From: Pseudomonadota bacterium
GTDB taxonomy: Bacteria; Myxococcota_A; Polyangia; Polyangiales; Polyangiaceae
Length of the DNA: 64,000 bases
Assembly: GCA_023398955.1 (NCBI GenBank)
Contig: JAEWRL010000058.1
Coordinates: 1 to 64,000, forward strand
Reading direction: 5' to 3'
Each line of letters starts with the position of its first letter. Within the stretch, counting starts at the first letter, position 1. Made by a program: the position numbers and the translations under genes. The notes below the pieces were generated by a model, which was not told the DNA's origin, did not search any database, and worked only from the letters and a program-made list of their open reading frames with translations. This document shows positions 1 through 9,465 of this stretch, one piece after another.

Positions 1-188
1 ATCCGCACAATGGTGCTCCCGCAGATGCTGACGGCTGAGAACTGAAAGCTGATTGCCTGCACCAGTCGGCAACAGCCATCCAAGTCTTGCCAACCCCGCC
101 ATCAATCTGCCCGGTAAGGGACTAAAACAGCTCGCGCGCGCGCACTTGGCGCCATGTCAGCCAGCATGACGGCTTCCGTGTCTCCGCT
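1..188. other. Left edge, no gene seen
   Basis: No credible coding frame, RNA gene or repeat was seen in this stretch. It lies downstream of the minus-strand NYN gene and probably holds the end of its transcript. Confidence 0.5.
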
Positions 189-1028
189 TCAAGCATTCTC
201 CCCCAACCCCAACACGAGGTAGCCCCCCGAACGCTCGTCCTTCTGAATACGCAGCAATCCTCTGTCTTGTGCTTCTTCCAGGAGATCATTGAAGCTGCGG
301 TAACCGTGAAAGGTCTCCGAGAAGTTCGGGCGCTTGCGCTTGAGCGTCTGCTTGACCATGGAACCCCAAACCCGTTCGCCGCGGTCACGGAGGAGCGCTT
401 CGGCGGTGCGTATCACCAAGTCCACGGCTTCCTCGCGGTGGCTGTCATCCGTCCCGTCAGTGGTGGGCGCTCCCACTCGCTTGCGTGCTCCCTCTTTGAT
501 GCTGCTCCGTGTGCTCTTGAGGGTCCGCTTTGAGCGCTGGCTGCGGTCGCGGATCAGATCATCGTAGTAAATGAAGTCGTCGCAGTTCTCGATCAGCAGA
601 TTGCTGCTGCTATTCTTCACCCCGACTCCGAGCACGATCTTCGCGTTCTCCCGTAACTTATTGACGAGCGGCGAGAAGTCGCTATCCCCCGAGATGATTA
701 CGAACAGGTCGATATGACTCTTCGTGTAGCAGAGATCCAGAGCGTCGACGACCAAGCGAATATCGGCTGAGTTCTTCCCGGAATAGGAGACATGCGGGAT
801 CTCGATCAGCTCGAACGCTGCTTCATGCAGTGGTCGCTTGGCAGGCTCGTAGCGTGCCCAATCGCAGTAGGCCTTCTTGACGACTATCCTCCCCTTGTCG
901 AGCAGACGCTCAATGACGAGACCGATGTCGAACTGACCAAAGTTTGCGTCCCTCGTGCCAAGAGCGACGTTCTCGTAGTCGCAGAACAGCGCCATGTTGG
1001 CTTCGTTGTGGTTGATTGGCTCTGCCAT
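189..1028 (-). CDS. NYN-domain (LabA/DUF88-like) protein with C-terminal OST-HTH/LOTUS domain
   Basis: A 279-residue soluble protein. Residues about 12-150 form a NYN (PIN-like) domain: the opening strand ALFCDYENV carries the first acidic residue, then come NSADIRLVVDAL and IISGDSDFSPLV, the acidic pattern of metal-dependent NYN nucleases. After a basic linker (about 165-190), residues 200-275 look like an OST-HTH/LOTUS module (LVIRTAEALL, then YRSFNDLLEEAQDRGLL), an RNA- or G4-binding winged helix. NYN-LOTUS proteins are thought to act in RNA turnover, but the substrate here is unknown. The start may instead be Met12 (position 995), since neither start has a clear ribosome site. It stands alone, downstream of pssA on the same strand. 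Confidence 0.85.
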   Translation of the reverse strand: MAEPINHNEANMALFCDYENVALGTRDANFGQFDIGLVIERLLDKGRIVVKKAYCDWARYEPAKRPLHEAAFELIEIPHVSYSGKNSADIRLVVDALDLCYTKSHIDLFVIISGDSDFSPLVNKLRENAKIVLGVGVKNSSSNLLIENCDDFIYYDDLIRDRSQRSKRTLKSTRSSIKEGARKRVGAPTTDGTDDSHREEAVDLVIRTAEALLRDRGERVWGSMVKQTLKRKRPNFSETFHGYRSFNDLLEEAQDRGLLRIQKDERSGGYLVLGLGENA

Positions 1029-1142
1029 TCTTGATGGACTACCATGGCCAGCCGGTCCTCCCCAGGCCCTCGTTTGGCAGAGGCGATTTGCCGCCCGCCC
1101 GCGTACTCGAGCGGCTCGCCTCGCATCCTGGTGTGGACCTCG

Positions 1143-1790
1143 CTACGGCTTCGGGATCTTCAGCGTCGACGCGATCATCGCGCTCCCGCTCAGCGCATAC
1201 ACGAGCACGAGTGGATGAAGTACGAAGGGCCCGACACTCACCTCCCCCAACCAGAGCCGCTCGTGGATTGCTCCGAAGACCAGCGCCACCGCGAAGAGTG
1301 CCACAAGAAGCACACTGCTGGGAATGGGAGTCCCTTCGAAGTGACTCACCTTGCCCTTGTCGGTCGTCAGAGACTCGGCCGTAACATTGAACCGCGCAAG
1401 GCGGCTGATGCCGCAGATCACGAAGTACACGAGCACCACCGCGTCCCATCCTCCCCGCATCCCGAGGGTGTAGCCTAGGACGGCTGGCGCTACCCCGAAT
1501 GAGACAATGTCGGCGAGGGAGTCGAGATCCGCGCCATAGGGGGAAGACCTCGCGCGCGCCCGCGCGATCAGTCCGTCGACGACATCGAGAACGAGAGCGA
1601 TCGGCAGCAGTCCGAAGGCAACCCACAGGTAGACCGTGCGAGGCTCCTCAATGTACGCCATGCACGCGAGGATGGCGCCCATCCCGGCACCCGCGTTGCC
1701 GAGCGTAACAAAATCGGCAAGCGACAAGGCACGAAGGAGGGTGAAGTGGCGGGGCCGCCCCGAGGGTTCATTTGGCATGCCAGCGGTCAT
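1143..1790 (-). CDS. pssA: CDP-diacylglycerol--serine O-phosphatidyltransferase
   Basis: An integral membrane enzyme that joins CDP-diacylglycerol and serine to give phosphatidylserine, the precursor of phosphatidylethanolamine. The CDP-alcohol phosphotransferase signature D-x2-DG-x2-AR-x8-G-x3-D-x3-D is complete (DVVDGLIARA, then GADLDSLAD). Several hydrophobic helices follow, including a last one ending SAMIASTLKIPKP. An upstream frame extension exists, but it would run into the divergent redox gene, so Met at 1790 (MTAGMPNEP) is preferred. About 215 residues is normal for the short bacterial type II family. CDP-alcohol enzymes with other alcohols (e.g. phosphatidylglycerophosphate synthase) are the alternative; the SxDSLAD-SFGVAP context favours PssA. 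Confidence 0.88.
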   Translation of the reverse strand: MTAGMPNEPSGRPRHFTLLRALSLADFVTLGNAGAGMGAILACMAYIEEPRTVYLWVAFGLLPIALVLDVVDGLIARARARSSPYGADLDSLADIVSFGVAPAVLGYTLGMRGGWDAVVLVYFVICGISRLARFNVTAESLTTDKGKVSHFEGTPIPSSVLLVALFAVALVFGAIHERLWLGEVSVGPFVLHPLVLVYALSGSAMIASTLKIPKP

Positions 1791-1921
1791 CAGCCGCAAC
1801 CTAGCACTCGGAGCGTGAAGAACCGCTTCGCCAACCATTGATCCGCCCAAACGCTTGCTACGGATCCGGGGGAGCTGGCGCCCACTTGCCACAGCCTCCA
1901 CCGACCCCATGGCTTCTGTCG

Positions 1922-2491
1922 ATGAGCCTTTCCCTGTCGGAATACCTTGCCGCAGCCACGCGGCGGGTGAGGATCCGCTGGCACAGCGCCGCGCCGGTAC
2001 CCGCCAACCTCGAGCACATCGTCGGTGAGGCGCCTTGGCTCACCGTGGAAAGGGTCCCACCGTTGGAGCAGGCCCCGACCGTTTCGTTGCATGCCGACGA
2101 GCCGCACGGCGGTCTCGAGTGGTATGGAGCCATAGAAGGCAAGCTCCTCGCACCGTTCGTCGAGGCGCTGCGAGCGCTCGGAACGGGAGTTCCAGAGCTC
2201 GACACACCAGCCACTGTCACGGCCATTCGCCAGCTCAACACGCGCTGCTGCATCGAGGTGTTCGTGGCGAAGGCCTGCCCGTACTGCCCCGCGACGAGCG
2301 CCGCAGCCTTGCGCCTCGCGGTGCTCAGCAGTCACGTGGCAGTCCGGGTCCGTCGTGCCGATCTCGAACGGGCGCCAGTCCTGGTGCGCGGTGTACCTGC
2401 CGTGCTCAGCGACGGAAGGCTGCTGAGCGAGGGCCCCATCGGGGAGTACGACTTGGCAGATCGCTTGGTGTCGTACGCCCGGGGCAAATAG
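1922..2491 (+). CDS. Glutaredoxin/AhpF-N-like thioredoxin-fold protein with CPYC motif
   Basis: A protein of about 189 residues. The C-terminal half is a thioredoxin fold with FVAKACPYCPATSAAAL (a CPYC redox pair) and a probable cis-proline loop, RGVPAVLSDGRL. The N-terminal half may be a second, degenerate thioredoxin fold, as in the N-terminal domain of AhpF and in protein disulfide oxidoreductases. It probably reduces protein disulfides or a peroxiredoxin, but no partner lies next to it. The start at 1922 (MSLSLSEYLAAA) is chosen over an upstream in-frame ATG because the extra residues are low-complexity and would overlap the promoter of divergent pssA. Confidence 0.75.
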   Translation: MSLSLSEYLAAATRRVRIRWHSAAPVPANLEHIVGEAPWLTVERVPPLEQAPTVSLHADEPHGGLEWYGAIEGKLLAPFVEALRALGTGVPELDTPATVTAIRQLNTRCCIEVFVAKACPYCPATSAAALRLAVLSSHVAVRVRRADLERAPVLVRGVPAVLSDGRLLSEGPIGEYDLADRLVSYARGK

Positions 2492-2721
2492 CAGCAGCAG
2501 TGGCGGCACGGCACGTCTGCTTGCTTGCCTTCTGGCTGGAATTTGCCGTAGTCAGCGCCCGCGTGTCGGATTCTTGCCCGCAAAAGCAAGAATTCTCCTT
2601 TCGCCAGCATCGCGAGGGCCTAAACTGACGAACCGCTCCCTGCGCGAAAACGCAGCCGGCCTCCCTTGGTACAACCTAACAGCCTGCCCACACAGACGGC
2701 GGGTCGCAGCGCGCTTTGCCT

Positions 2722-4980
2722 ATGATGTCTCTCTTCGGCTCGAGACCAATCCATCCTTTTACCCGTTTGCGCCCGAGCCTGCTCCTTCTCTTAGGATTGG
2801 GACTCTGCGCCTGCACGGCAGACAAGTCCGGGGTTGGGGTTCCGTTGGACCCCAACGATGCGCCCGCGGCGGGTGCGGGTGACTCGCAAGACCCCGGGAA
2901 CTCGGCGTCCGCGGGCTCACCCTCGGCTTCCGGGGCAACCGGCGGAGGAGCTGCGGCGGGCAGCCCGGCGCACCTGGGCGGCTCGGGCGGAAAAACGGTA
3001 GAACCTCCCTCGGGAGGCGGCACGCAGCATGCTGCCGGCGGGGCGGAAGCACCCGGTGGAGTGAGCGGCGCGTCGACGCACGGCGGTATCGGAGGAGCGG
3101 GCGGCACCGAACAGGAGCCACACGCTGGCGGGGAAGCAGGAACCGCGAATCCCGACTTGTCAGAGGGAGAGAGAGATGGGGATCATTCCAACTCGAACCT
3201 CGACTTCCTGCCGGGTCGCGGCTTCTACGAGTCGCCGGTCGACGTGACGGTGGATCACCCCACGGCAGCTCAGATGGCGTACACGCTGGATGCCAGCGAC
3301 CCGCGGTCCTCCGCGACGGCCACCGTGGTCGATCTTCCCGCAACCATCCGTATCGATCCGTTGGACACTTCTGATCGCTATCTCTCACCAGGAGTTGTCC
3401 TCCGTGCGGTAGAGCTTCCTATCGAGGACGACCGACCCGACCTGGTGGCGACCCACACCTATCTCTTCGCGACGCGCATCGTCGAGCTTTCTCCGGACGG
3501 CTCCTCCCCCGGCTCCGGCTGGCCCGACCCTCGACCTCCCAGTAGACACAGCGGCGAACAGTCATTTGACTACGGCATGGACCCGGAGGTCTGTGAGGCC
3601 CCTGAGTATGCGAGCGAAGTAGTCCCTGCCATGCTGGCCTTACCAAGCATTTCGCTCGTCACCGAGCTACCGAATCTCTTCGACTCGACTTCGGGCATCT
3701 TCGTCAACGCCGAGGAGCGAGGCCGTGATTGGGAACGTCCCTGCTCGGCCGAGCTACTAAACCCGGACGCGAGCCGCGGATTCCAAGTGAACTGTGGTCT
3801 ACGCATCCGGGGCGGCTACAGTCGACACGGTGGCAATCCGAAACACGCATTCCGCCTGTTCTTTCGCGGGGATTATGGCGCGACGAAGTTACGCTTTCCA
3901 CTTTTCGGGGACGAGGGCACGGACACTTACGACAAGGTCGACCTGAGAACGAGCGGAAACTACTCCTGGAGTTTCGAGACGGACGAGAGGAACCGCACGT
4001 TGAACACGATGAACCGCGACGTGTTCTCCCGCGACCTCCAACGGGAGCTCGGCCGGCCCTATACGAGAAGTCGCTACTATCATCTATATCTGGATGGCGT
4101 CTATTGGGGAATATTCCAGACTCAAGAGCGGGCAGACGCAAACTTTGGCGACTCCTACCTGGGCGGAGACGATGACGACTACGACGTCGTCAAGTCGAAC
4201 AAAGTCACAGAGAACGTCGTGGAGATCGAGTTCACGGACGGAACGGAAGAGACCTGGAGAGAGATCTGGGACCGCTGTGAGGAGGGGTTCGCAGACGACG
4301 CGGCGTACTACGAGCTGGAAGGTCGCCTCTCCGACGGCACCCGGGATCCGAACCTGCCCGTCCACGTCGACATCGGAAACCTCATCGACTTCATGTTGGT
4401 CATCTTCTACACGGGGAACTTTGACGGACCGACGACCAGCTTCCTCCGAAACCAGATGCCAAACAACTTCTTCGCGATGAAGAACCGTAGTGATACGAAT
4501 CAGGGGTTCGCCTTTTTCACTCATGACAACGAGCATACGCTGCTCATCGAGCCCACCTTCGTCAGCAATGGAATCGATGAGGATCGGGTCAACATCGGCA
4601 GCATCGACTACTTCGGCATCATGAGCGTCAACGGCTTTTCGCGGTTCCATCCGCAGTGGCTGCACCAGAAACTAACAGAGAACGCGAGCTATCGCGCCCG
4701 CTTCGCTGCCCGCGCCCAAGAGGTTCTGGAAGGAACTGGAGTCATGACCCCAGAGCGCGCCAAGAGCATCTTCCGCGCGCGCCGTGTGGAGCTCGAAATG
4801 GCGATCGTCGCTGAGTCGGCGCGCTGGGGTGATGCGCAGGCGGATTCGGGGAGTGAAGTGCAGGCAATGACCAAAGATGATCATTGGACAGTCGCGGTGG
4901 ACCGCATCGAGAACGAGTTCTTCGAGGCTCGAACCGCGATTGTCATCGAGCAGCTGCGCGCAGCCGATTTGTACCCATAG
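2722..4980 (+). CDS. CotH-family secreted lipoprotein
   Basis: About 752 residues. A signal peptide ends in a lipobox (LGLGLCAC), followed by a Gly/Ser/Ala-rich linker to about residue 155. A chitobiase-C-like beta domain follows (GFYESPVDVTVDHP, then YTLDASDPR), and then a CotH domain from about residue 290, with LRIRGGYSRHG, KHAFRLFFRGDYG, YYHLYLDGVYWGIFQTQERAD and a DDDYDV acidic run. CotH proteins resemble atypical kinases and include spore-coat protein kinases and surface proteins. Activity here is not proven, and the protein should act outside the cytoplasm. TTG at 2716 is also in frame. The gene stands alone. Confidence 0.85.
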   Translation: MMSLFGSRPIHPFTRLRPSLLLLLGLGLCACTADKSGVGVPLDPNDAPAAGAGDSQDPGNSASAGSPSASGATGGGAAAGSPAHLGGSGGKTVEPPSGGGTQHAAGGAEAPGGVSGASTHGGIGGAGGTEQEPHAGGEAGTANPDLSEGERDGDHSNSNLDFLPGRGFYESPVDVTVDHPTAAQMAYTLDASDPRSSATATVVDLPATIRIDPLDTSDRYLSPGVVLRAVELPIEDDRPDLVATHTYLFATRIVELSPDGSSPGSGWPDPRPPSRHSGEQSFDYGMDPEVCEAPEYASEVVPAMLALPSISLVTELPNLFDSTSGIFVNAEERGRDWERPCSAELLNPDASRGFQVNCGLRIRGGYSRHGGNPKHAFRLFFRGDYGATKLRFPLFGDEGTDTYDKVDLRTSGNYSWSFETDERNRTLNTMNRDVFSRDLQRELGRPYTRSRYYHLYLDGVYWGIFQTQERADANFGDSYLGGDDDDYDVVKSNKVTENVVEIEFTDGTEETWREIWDRCEEGFADDAAYYELEGRLSDGTRDPNLPVHVDIGNLIDFMLVIFYTGNFDGPTTSFLRNQMPNNFFAMKNRSDTNQGFAFFTHDNEHTLLIEPTFVSNGIDEDRVNIGSIDYFGIMSVNGFSRFHPQWLHQKLTENASYRARFAARAQEVLEGTGVMTPERAKSIFRARRVELEMAIVAESARWGDAQADSGSEVQAMTKDDHWTVAVDRIENEFFEARTAIVIEQLRAADLYP

Positions 4981-4981
4981 C

Positions 4982-5007
4982 CGCGGCTGATCGTCGTTCG
5001 AGCCGCG
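4982..5007. terminator. Hairpin between convergent genes
   Basis: A 7-bp perfect inverted repeat (CGCGGCT/AGCCGCG) with a 12-nt loop begins two bases after the CotH stop codon and precedes the end of the convergent pseudokinase gene. There is no T-tract. Confidence 0.4.
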
Positions 5008-5070
5008 CTGATGGGCGTCGTGGGCAGAGCAGCACGCCAGGGACGATCCCAGCATGCTGCTCGGTTCCGT

Positions 5071-7479
5071 TCAAATGCCGTAACCCTCACCTGATGAGGG
5101 AGCAGACCCCTCTGGGCCCGGCGGCGCGGGGACGGGCAGCTCAGGCGCTGAGGGTTCGGCGTTCGGGAGGTGCGGTGCCGGCGGCTCGGGCACTGACGGC
5201 TCGGCATTCGAGGGAGCCAGCTCCGGCTCCCGCTGCGGTGGTGGGTCGTCCAGCGCTCCCTCTCGACTGTCGCTCGGAGCAGGAGGCACCGGGGCCGAGG
5301 GCATCGCAGCGACCGGCGCAACGGGTGGAGGTGAGGCACTGCGAGCGGGAGGACGAGTCGCGCGCACCTTCTGGCGCGTGTCACCCGAGGCCAATCCACG
5401 TGAACCAGGAGGGTCGACGCGCGCGGCGGGCTCCGCCGTCGCGGCAGCCGTGCTCGGAGGGTCGTCAGACTCCCCCGCCGCTGCGTTGAGCGGGTTGCTC
5501 ACCTCGGCGCCGCCGCCTCGCACGGAGGCCGTCGAAGCCGTATCGCGGGGCGACGCTTGCACCACTGCCGGATCCGAGAGACGGTTGGGCTGCGGGGCAT
5601 TGGCTCGCTGCGAGCGGCCGCTAGCCGCACCCCAGCCGAAGCGATCGAGCAACGCCGATGCCATGTCCATCGCCACGGTGGGTACCGGGCGGCCGCCAAC
5701 CTGCAGCCGGTAAGACCACGAGAACCAGGCCGCACCCACCACTCCCAAGCCCACCACAAGGCCGATGCGCCAGCGCCAGCGCGGCGCGGCTCGCGGCGCA
5801 CCCGCGCGGGACAGCCTCTTTGCTTCCGCCCAGGGATCGCTCGACGACTCCGCTGATGGTCCGGCACGCCCGATGGATTTGCTAGGCCTCGGCACGGTAT
5901 CGCCCAACTCACCCGCACCAGGCGAGGGGGCCTCCCGCTTCTGCTCATGCCCAGGAACGGACGGCTCGCGCAGCCCGGAAAGGTTGCCCACGAGATCTCG
6001 CGGACAGCCCGCTCGAGAGATGCGAGAGGTGGAGTCCTCGAGCACTACCGCTGGCGGCTGTATCGTCGGCATGCTGCTCGCCATGGTCATTGCCAAGGAG
6101 TCCTCGTCGCGATTCACCGATCCTGATGGCCGCTCCGGAAACGGCCGTGAGCCGCGAGGCAGATCGCCAGCCTGCCCTTCCGTCGAGGGTGCTTCCCCCG
6201 ACGTCCCGTCGGAAACCTCGGGTGAGACCGTCGTTGTCATGTTGGGGCGAGTGGGGGCCTCGAATACAGAGAATGTACCGCTCCGCGGCAGGGTTGCCGG
6301 GCTGAGTCTGGAGTGCACCGATGCGCCCGACGACAACGGCGGAGCATCCTTGACGGACCGAGCAGGAACGCCGCGTCGTACCCGGCTGGCTTCCCCCGGC
6401 ACGACCCCATCGGCGCACGCTGCTACCTCGGGGCGCCGAGCCACCAGCTTATGCGGTAGTGCCGAGAAAGCCTCGTCCAGCTGGCGTAAGCTTGTGTAGC
6501 GCTTGCCGGGATCTCGCTGTAGAGCCCGGTCAACGATTGCTATGACGGGAGCCGGCGCTCGGCAGCCCCGCTCGGTCGACCCGAGTGGCGTCAGGGAACC
6601 CTCCAACACCCAGCGGCGGATCTGCGCTAGGCTCCCGTCCGCGGGCAGTGGCCACCAGGCAAGCAGCTGCCAAAGGAGCTGGCCGATCGCATAGATTTCG
6701 GTGGAGTCGCCGACAACGCTACGATCGAGCTGCTCTGGGGCAAGCTGGGCGACCAGGACTCCGTTGCAGCGGGGAGACGCGCACGACGCGTAGCGATCGA
6801 CTAGGCCAACATCCATCAGGCGCGACTGACCGTGGGTTGTCACCAGAGCCGCCTGTGACCACAACACCCTCTCCGGAGCCGGTGAACCCATCTCTGCTCT
6901 GGCGGCCAAGGCTGCCTGGGTGAGATCCCAGGCGATGCGCAAGGCCACAGGAAGAGGCAGCGGGCTGGAGGTTCCAACGCCATTCAGGAGCGAGTCCACG
7001 AGAACCCCGTCCAGATGCTCGCTGATCGACCACAGCTCGTTCCCGACGCGTATCACATCGAGAACCCTCACAACGAAGTCACCCGAGACCCGAACGGCAG
7101 CCGCAGCACCAGCTGCAAGCCGACCCAGTTCCTCGGGATCGAGAACGGCGACGGGGATCCGTAGCACCATCACCAGCCTCACCTCGCCAGTGGCGTAGGT
7201 GCACCGGCCAAGCCAACGCGTACCCAATGGCCCGCGGTGGATCTCGCGCAGCAACGCGACGCTGCCGCCGTCACTCGTATCGATTGTTGCTGAATGGGTC
7301 GTGTCCGACGCTCGCACGGGTGACGCAACGCCCGACTCGCGGCTGAACTTAATAGAGTTCGACTCCGGGTCGCCGAACCATCCGGGCGGCACCATCCATC
7401 CAGCAGCGCTCACCGTGCCTTGGACGAGATGGACGGAGTCGGCAGGCAGCACGGGAGCTCCGTCCAGACGCCAACCCAC
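5071..7479 (-). CDS. Membrane-anchored Ser/Thr pseudokinase with Pro-rich extracytoplasmic tail
   Basis: An 802-residue protein. Residues about 80-345 have the shape of a Hanks-type kinase (APEQ segment, then STEIYAIGQLLWQLL and a C-lobe ending DPGKRYTSLRQLDEAF). Catalytic residues are missing: the beta-3 lysine position is hydrophobic or Met (LVMVLRIP), the HRD loop is replaced by SPAPERVLWSQ, and DFG reads DVG. A long Ser/Pro linker, one transmembrane helix near residues 575-597 (IGLVVGLGVVGAAWFSW) and a Pro/Ala/Glu-rich tail with imperfect repeats follow. It probably acts as a scaffold or regulator rather than an active kinase. The start is uncertain: GTG at 7479, or Met at 7395. Confidence 0.78.
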   Translation of the reverse strand: MGWRLDGAPVLPADSVHLVQGTVSAAGWMVPPGWFGDPESNSIKFSRESGVASPVRASDTTHSATIDTSDGGSVALLREIHRGPLGTRWLGRCTYATGEVRLVMVLRIPVAVLDPEELGRLAAGAAAAVRVSGDFVVRVLDVIRVGNELWSISEHLDGVLVDSLLNGVGTSSPLPLPVALRIAWDLTQAALAARAEMGSPAPERVLWSQAALVTTHGQSRLMDVGLVDRYASCASPRCNGVLVAQLAPEQLDRSVVGDSTEIYAIGQLLWQLLAWWPLPADGSLAQIRRWVLEGSLTPLGSTERGCRAPAPVIAIVDRALQRDPGKRYTSLRQLDEAFSALPHKLVARRPEVAACADGVVPGEASRVRRGVPARSVKDAPPLSSGASVHSRLSPATLPRSGTFSVFEAPTRPNMTTTVSPEVSDGTSGEAPSTEGQAGDLPRGSRPFPERPSGSVNRDEDSLAMTMASSMPTIQPPAVVLEDSTSRISRAGCPRDLVGNLSGLREPSVPGHEQKREAPSPGAGELGDTVPRPSKSIGRAGPSAESSSDPWAEAKRLSRAGAPRAAPRWRWRIGLVVGLGVVGAAWFSWSYRLQVGGRPVPTVAMDMASALLDRFGWGAASGRSQRANAPQPNRLSDPAVVQASPRDTASTASVRGGGAEVSNPLNAAAGESDDPPSTAAATAEPAARVDPPGSRGLASGDTRQKVRATRPPARSASPPPVAPVAAMPSAPVPPAPSDSREGALDDPPPQREPELAPSNAEPSVPEPPAPHLPNAEPSAPELPVPAPPGPEGSAPSSGEGYGI

Positions 7480-7567
7480 GCTCAGCCACCCTGACGCAGA
7501 TCAGCCTACGCGTCGGCGGCGCGGCCGTCCACGAGCGTGCTCCCGGCGCGCCGCGAACCTTCGACTC

Positions 7568-7912
7568 CTAGACAGCGCCGCGACGCGGCAGACTCGCGTT
7601 GCGAGCCACAACAGCACCAGCCTTCCCTCGAGTCTTCTGATCGAGACTTGGTGTCTTCACCGCCCGTCCAGCCGTCGTCCCTTGCTTCTTCTTACTGCCA
7701 GCCTCCGCCTCTGCGGCTCCTGCTTCGGCGTCCTTCGCTGTCGCTTCGGCAGCAGCAGCCTCGGCCGCAGCGCGCTTCGCAGCAAGGTCCTCGTGAACGA
7801 GCAGCTCGTCCTCCGCGTAGTGGCACTTCTTGTACTTCTGGCCTGAGCCGCAGGGACAGAGGTCGTTGCGACCTGCAGCCTTTCGACGGCGCTGCGATTC
7901 TTCTAACGTCAT
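7568..7912 (-). CDS. SEC-C motif zinc-binding small protein
   Basis: A 114-residue protein. The N-terminal third carries GRNDLCPCGSGQKYKKCH, the SEC-C metal-binding motif (C-x-C-x8-C-H) found at the end of SecA and in many small proteins. The rest is an Ala/Glu/Lys-rich, probably helical and then disordered tail. The role is unknown. SEC-C proteins bind zinc and often contact ribosomes or SecB. The gene stands alone, with no functional partner beside it. Confidence 0.8.
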   Translation of the reverse strand: MTLEESQRRRKAAGRNDLCPCGSGQKYKKCHYAEDELLVHEDLAAKRAAAEAAAAEATAKDAEAGAAEAEAGSKKKQGTTAGRAVKTPSLDQKTRGKAGAVVARNASLPRRGAV

Positions 7913-8154
7913 GCTTCAATCCTTCGGCTGGCATCCGGCCGTTGCAGACCGTCCAACCCGCTGCAAGCAATATGCCTAGAGCTACCCCGCGGTCCTGCCG
8001 GGATCGACGTCAGTGCTCTGGTGCCTATTGCCACGGCCGAAGCTTACGCGACAGACAGCGTTCACGCACCCGAACCGAGAGGGTGGTTTGTCTGCCCACG
8101 GTCAATGCACGTACTAGCCGGCCAAACCTCCGGGGGGTGCCGCGTTTGGCGGTG

Positions 8155-9414
8155 TCACAAACGGAACGCGAGAATGCCGCCGATCACCGAGATGAGGATC
8201 GTCGGAAACAACAGGCGCCAGAAGAGCCCTCGATCACCGAGCAGCAAGGTGAGCAGGAGCTTCACCCAAGTATTCGCAACGGCTGCGATGACCATCCCGG
8301 TCACTACGATGGAAGCTGCCGCCTCCCCTCGCGAGTGCACCTCGAGGAGGGTCAGAGCGACCGCGTCCGCATCCGTGGAACCGGCGATGGCGCTCACCCC
8401 ATACAGACCAACACCGGGGAAATAGGTCTGCGCAAGCCGAGACGCCACCAGCACAGCCGCAAACAGCAAAGCAAACTGCACCGCTGCCCGTAGCCGAAAG
8501 GGATTCTCGAGATCCAAGCGATGGGTGTCTCCGCCGGGCACAGCAGGAGCTCGGTAAAGCGCCAGAAACCCCGAAGCTAGCGCGGCTGCACCCATTCCTC
8601 CGAGTATCAATGCAACCGGCGGCAGCAACGACCAGGAGAGTGCCCCCACGATGACGATGATACGGAGGAACATCACCGTCCAAGCTATCAGCGTCGCGCT
8701 GGCTAGCGCTTCGATCGGCGCATCGTCCTCTCGGCTGCGCTTTGCCAACGTCAGCGTGGCAGCGGTCGAGGAGACGAGCCCTCCGAAGAACCCAGTGAGC
8801 AGGGTACCGCGAGCTGCCCCATACACCCTCACGGCGATGTACCCTACCATCGAGAGTGCCGAGATGAGGACGACGAGCAACCAGAGCTTGAACGGATTGA
8901 TCACCCCCCATGGATCGATGGGCTCCCGGGGCAGGAGCGGAAGCACGACGAACGACGCGAAGAGCAGGCGCAGCGTGGCGAGCAGCTCGGCTCTGCTGAC
9001 GCGCTCGACGGCGCGGTGGAGCTTTCCCTTCAACGCCAACAGGGCCGCCGTGACAATCGCCAAAGCAACCGCAGCGAGAGGCTCGTTCAGAACAGCCACG
9101 GCACCCAGAACATAGACGACGAGCGCTGCCACTTCCGTCGTGGTACCAGGCTGCTCGCCTGCCCGAGTACGTTCCACGAAGTACACGACGCCGATGAATC
9201 CTCCAACGGCGATGAAGCCCGCGACGAGTACCGCGGGGGATTGTAGCGTTCGGGTCAGCCAAGCGCAGATCGCTCCGAGCTCGGCCACGAGCACGAAGGT
9301 CCTCAGCCCCCCAAAGCCTTCCGGCCCGTCCAGCTGGTGATGGGTGCGCTCAGTGCCTACCAGGGCACCAATGAAGAGCGCAGTCAGCAGGGACTGGAGG
9401 AGATCGATTGGCAT
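8155..9414 (-). CDS. MgtC/SapB plus DUF4010 integral membrane protein
   Basis: A 419-residue polytopic membrane protein with about 12 hydrophobic segments. The N-terminal part is MgtC/SapB-like (LFIGALVGTERTHHQ, GGLRTFVLVAELGA). The remainder is DUF4010-like, with the characteristic GTLLTGFFGGLVSSTAATLTLAKRS and a late GVSAIAGSTDADAVALTL segment. Family members are predicted transporters of unknown substrate; MgtC relatives are tied to magnesium and phosphate stress. The gene is monocistronic by spacing. Confidence 0.85.
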   Translation of the reverse strand: MPIDLLQSLLTALFIGALVGTERTHHQLDGPEGFGGLRTFVLVAELGAICAWLTRTLQSPAVLVAGFIAVGGFIGVVYFVERTRAGEQPGTTTEVAALVVYVLGAVAVLNEPLAAVALAIVTAALLALKGKLHRAVERVSRAELLATLRLLFASFVVLPLLPREPIDPWGVINPFKLWLLVVLISALSMVGYIAVRVYGAARGTLLTGFFGGLVSSTAATLTLAKRSREDDAPIEALASATLIAWTVMFLRIIVIVGALSWSLLPPVALILGGMGAAALASGFLALYRAPAVPGGDTHRLDLENPFRLRAAVQFALLFAAVLVASRLAQTYFPGVGLYGVSAIAGSTDADAVALTLLEVHSRGEAAASIVVTGMVIAAVANTWVKLLLTLLLGDRGLFWRLLFPTILISVIGGILAFRL

Positions 9415-9465
9415 TGCCGGGAACCCATGACACGTCGGCCTGCGAGTGCTGATTGGCGACGAGCA

